Shown here piece after piece: positions 61,803 through 64,000 of a stretch of DNA of 64,000 nt (the first letter of the stretch is position 1; each line of letters opens with the position of its first letter). The position numbers were made by a program, and so were the translations under genes. The notes under the pieces were generated by a model that ran no database searches, was not told where the DNA came from, and worked only from the letters and a program-made list of their open reading frames with translations. The stretch comes from Methylocella tundrae (GTDB lineage Bacteria; Pseudomonadota; Alphaproteobacteria; Rhizobiales; Beijerinckiaceae): the NCBI RefSeq assembly GCF_038024855.1, contig NZ_CP139089.1:2886501-2950500 (forward strand), given 5' to 3'.

Positions 61803-62751
61803 TCCCTCTCCTCCTTCGCGATTTCGATTCTTGTCGGCGTAGAGCTGCGGCCTAAGAGCACAGGTTTGGCGACGCTCGATTTAGACAGCGGTTAAACCGA
61901 ATGTCAAAATAATTTCTTCGTAAGAAACCACTTTGAGCAGTATGCCTATAATGCAGTGTCATCGCCTATCAAATGAGCAAAGACATGAAAGCCATAGAGA
62001 GGTTGTGACAGGAGGTGTTATCCGACAGGCAAGCGTATAACGCTGCCAACGCTACGAAATGGGGTAGCTGGATACATAGGAGAGCAGTATCGTGATCGCC
62101 GTATGGCGACGCGATTATTCACTGCAGCAGAAGCGCGAGATTCTTAGAGAGTGTGTATGCGCTATATGAGACATGGATAAAACAAGATGGACTTGATTTA
62201 TCTGCGGCCGCACAGCGGAAAATAAGCAATTGACAGAAGCTCGTGGCTCGAACGCCCGCTTCCAGTGGCGACCTGTCGCCACCGCCCGCTTTTATACTCT
62301 TGGATCGTCCCTCCAGACGTCTTGATTATGGTCCTGTTTAATTCGCCTCGGTGCATCGGCGCAATGGTGCCGATTGGCACTATCGAAGCCGGCAGATAGT
62401 GATAGGCGCCGTCTCCTCCTCCTTCATCCTCCATCCCCGCGCGCAGACGGGATCGCGCCGATCGAGCGACGACAAGCGAGGGAGCCAGTCTGGAACTCGG
62501 GCAGTCCGCACCGGGCATGCGCTTTGCTTGGCGACCGATCCGCTGGCTGATAGACGCGGACGGGGCAGACCGCCGTTGAAGACGCCGCCGTCGCGGCACG
62601 GAGGCGAAGGAACGTCACAAAAGGCTTGTGTTTTTAGTGTCCCCGGCGCGGGTGACAAGCTTTGTAGGCTCAAGATCCGGACGCCGTTGCAAATCCTTTG
62701 CGTTTTGGCTTTTGTCCCGGCAAGCTCTATCTCATTCTATGGATTGGACGC
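61803..62751. other. Long AT-richer divergent region between the permease and the LuxR-type gene
   Basis: These 949 bases contain no supported gene. Short frames on both strands (for example minus 62198-62434) match nothing recognised. The stretch 61900-62200 is clearly AT-richer than the rest of the window, which hints at a regulatory zone or an acquired remnant. It holds the promoter candidate at 61879-61907. No inverted-repeat ends or transposase piece was seen. Confidence 0.5.
61879..61907 (-). promoter_or_regulatory. Promoter candidate with embedded dyad for the TMA/TMAO/DMA cluster
   Basis: Read on the minus strand, TTGACA (61907-61902) is followed after 17 bases by CTAAAT (61884-61879). 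The -35 is perfect; the -10 is weak. The spacer contains the perfect palindrome CGGTTTAACCG (61889-61899), suited to an operator. The predicted transcript start would be roughly 70 bases before the permease ATG. A regulator bound in the spacer would block or, if it distorts DNA, activate. Confidence 0.4.
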
Positions 62752-63834
62752 ATGTCGCAATCGGCGGAATACGCGATGAGCAGTCATGTTGAGAAATCGC
62801 CGTTGCTTCGCTTCGATGACGAAGAATGGTTTCGGCGGCTTGGCGGGGTCGCGAGATCGATCGGGACGGACGGATTTCATCGAGAACTGATAGATCTATT
62901 TGGCGCCAGCATTCGACATGAATCGAGCTGGATCATCCGTTATTCACGAGTTGCGCCGCCTGATGTTATATATACCCATAATGTCTCCGATGAGACCGTC
63001 GATATCTATAATGAACAATGCTCGGGCGTCGATCCATTTTCACAGTATTGGAAAAGCAATGGCAGCCCTGGAGTTTTGACGCTCTCAGAACTGAAAAATT
63101 CAAGCGCGGAATCGATAATCTATAGCAGAATATTCCAGGCGGCGGCCAATGTGTCTGACGAGATGGGAATGTTCTTCTCGACTGTTGGACATTGCTGCTT
63201 TGGCCTTTTCCTTGAGCGCGAAAAGGGTCATTTTTCAAAGGCCGACGTGCAGCGCGCCCAGCTGATATTTCCGGCCCTCGAAGGATATCACCGGGCTCAT
63301 CTCGGATGGCTGTTCAACGATCTTCGGCACACGAACGATACCGAAATAAAGGGCTTCATAAAGCGGCCCACATTGATTCAGGATCGCTTCGGCGTCGAGG
63401 TGTATTCCAATGAATCCTGGAATCAGGCGGTTGCCTCGGACGCATCCATCATGTCGACGGTCGCCACGCTGTTCGCCGGGTCGAGCCCTCAGACGCGTCT
63501 CCTGAAGGACTTTGTTCTTAAGTCGGAAGTGTTCGACAGGGATTTCCCACTGGCGCCGGGAGGGAGAATGTTCGTCCTCGAACCGCAGTCATCGTCCCGC
63601 GACGAGCCCGACTATATCAGCCGGATCGCCAGTATTTTGCACATCTTCACGCCACGCGAGCGCGAGATTTTGACCTTGATCATGAGAGGCCAAAATACCG
63701 GCCAGATCGCTCAGAAACTGGAGATCAGCAAGGGAACGATCAAGAATTGCAGGCTTCGCATTTACCGGAAGGCGGATGTCGTCTCGGAACGCGCGCTCGT
63801 CAAGAAGTTCACGCCGATTTTCCAGTCGCTCTGA
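62752..63834 (+). CDS. LuxR-type transcriptional regulator
   Basis: This 360-residue protein ends in a LuxR/GerE helix-turn-helix: FTPREREILTLIMRGQNTGQIAQKLEISKGTIKNCRLRIYRKADV. The N-terminal three quarters have no recognised domain. They lack the receiver Asp motif and the autoinducer-pocket WYDPW-like motif, so the signal is unknown. Being divergent from the permease-tmm-tdm-dmm cluster, it is the obvious candidate regulator. The start is uncertain: the ATG at 62752 is chosen, and an ATG at 62776 is possible. Codons are less GC-rich than in most genes of the window, hinting at a different history. Confidence 0.82.
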   Translation: MSQSAEYAMSSHVEKSPLLRFDDEEWFRRLGGVARSIGTDGFHRELIDLFGASIRHESSWIIRYSRVAPPDVIYTHNVSDETVDIYNEQCSGVDPFSQYWKSNGSPGVLTLSELKNSSAESIIYSRIFQAAANVSDEMGMFFSTVGHCCFGLFLEREKGHFSKADVQRAQLIFPALEGYHRAHLGWLFNDLRHTNDTEIKGFIKRPTLIQDRFGVEVYSNESWNQAVASDASIMSTVATLFAGSSPQTRLLKDFVLKSEVFDRDFPLAPGGRMFVLEPQSSSRDEPDYISRIASILHIFTPREREILTLIMRGQNTGQIAQKLEISKGTIKNCRLRIYRKADVVSERALVKKFTPIFQSL

Positions 63835-64000
63835 CTTTCCCGCCGCAGATCAAGCGAACCTGCGTATTTTCAACCCAATCGCGGGAGCCACACGCCGGGC
63901 GCGCGATTCGGACAAATGCAATCGCCGATCCTCGGACGCCCGGATGACCAGCCGATCAGCGGACATCTCATTCGATCGCTGCCGCGCCCATGAGCCCCGC

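Noticed and set aside
61900..62200. Possible mobile-element remnant in the AT-richer stretch
   Set aside because: No transposase fragment, terminal inverted repeats or target duplication could be found; base composition alone is not enough.
62198..62434. Possible 78-residue minus-strand gene in the long divergent region
   Set aside because: It has an ATG at 62434 and a reasonable composition at its end, but no ribosome site, no family and no partner gene.

Overview
The window is a GC-rich stretch of an alphaproteobacterial (Rhizobiales-type) chromosome. The best fit is a facultative methylotroph or methanotroph relative of the Beijerinckiaceae, such as Methylocella. That placement is an inference. 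It rests on a trimethylamine monooxygenase plus trimethylamine-N-oxide demethylase cluster, a FixLJ-FixK circuit, UPF0434, DUF3108 and Inh-type genes, and palindromic TAGAGC repeats like those of Rhizobiales. No rRNA, tRNA, CRISPR array, intact insertion sequence or prophage was seen.

Left part (1-18 kb): mostly housekeeping and central carbon or nitrogen genes. These are the end of a LON-domain protein with a UPF0434 partner, a secreted Ntn-type amidohydrolase, a membrane methyltransferase, acyl-CoA thioesterase II, glnK-amtB behind a sigma-54-like promoter, pgi, a tandem Inh-domain lipoprotein-like protein, a DUF3108 protein, a divergent SDR/AraC pair, ppdK, an orphan AAA+ ATPase and an acetyl-CoA hydrolase/transferase.

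18-28 kb: a complete nine-gene N-type ATPase operon on the minus strand (atpD-C-Q-R-B-E-F-A-G). Its genes overlap at almost every junction, there is no separate delta gene, and the c subunit carries two membrane carboxylates. Upstream of it lie an oleate hydratase and a zinc alcohol dehydrogenase.

28-35 kb: an oxygen-response island of heme-PAS FixL, FixJ, a receiver-only regulator behind a consensus FixK box, FixK, PHA synthase, and a MaoC hydratase-phosphate acetyltransferase fusion. The layout suggests that carbon overflow into polyhydroxybutyrate and acetyl phosphate is tied to low oxygen.

35-48 kb: ilvA, ppc (which with ppdK covers the PEP node), an EF-G-like protein lacking GTPase catalytic features, a tautomerase with a perfect upstream dyad, an acuI-type reductase, a DUF2188 protein, an EmrAB-type efflux pair and a DUF302 protein.

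48-51.4 kb: a sulfite-handling set made of a YeiH-family exporter, the molybdenum sulfite dehydrogenase SorA and its cytochrome c SorB. A group II truncated hemoglobin follows.

52.3-63.8 kb: the most distinctive region. A minus-strand cluster encodes an APC-family permease, a GcvT-like protein, Tmm, Tdm and the three subunits of dimethylamine monooxygenase (DmmABC). Together they can take up TMA or TMAO and strip methyl groups as far as monomethylamine, with the formaldehyde passed to tetrahydrofolate. A LuxR-type regulator sits divergently across a roughly 950-base region that is AT-richer than its surroundings.
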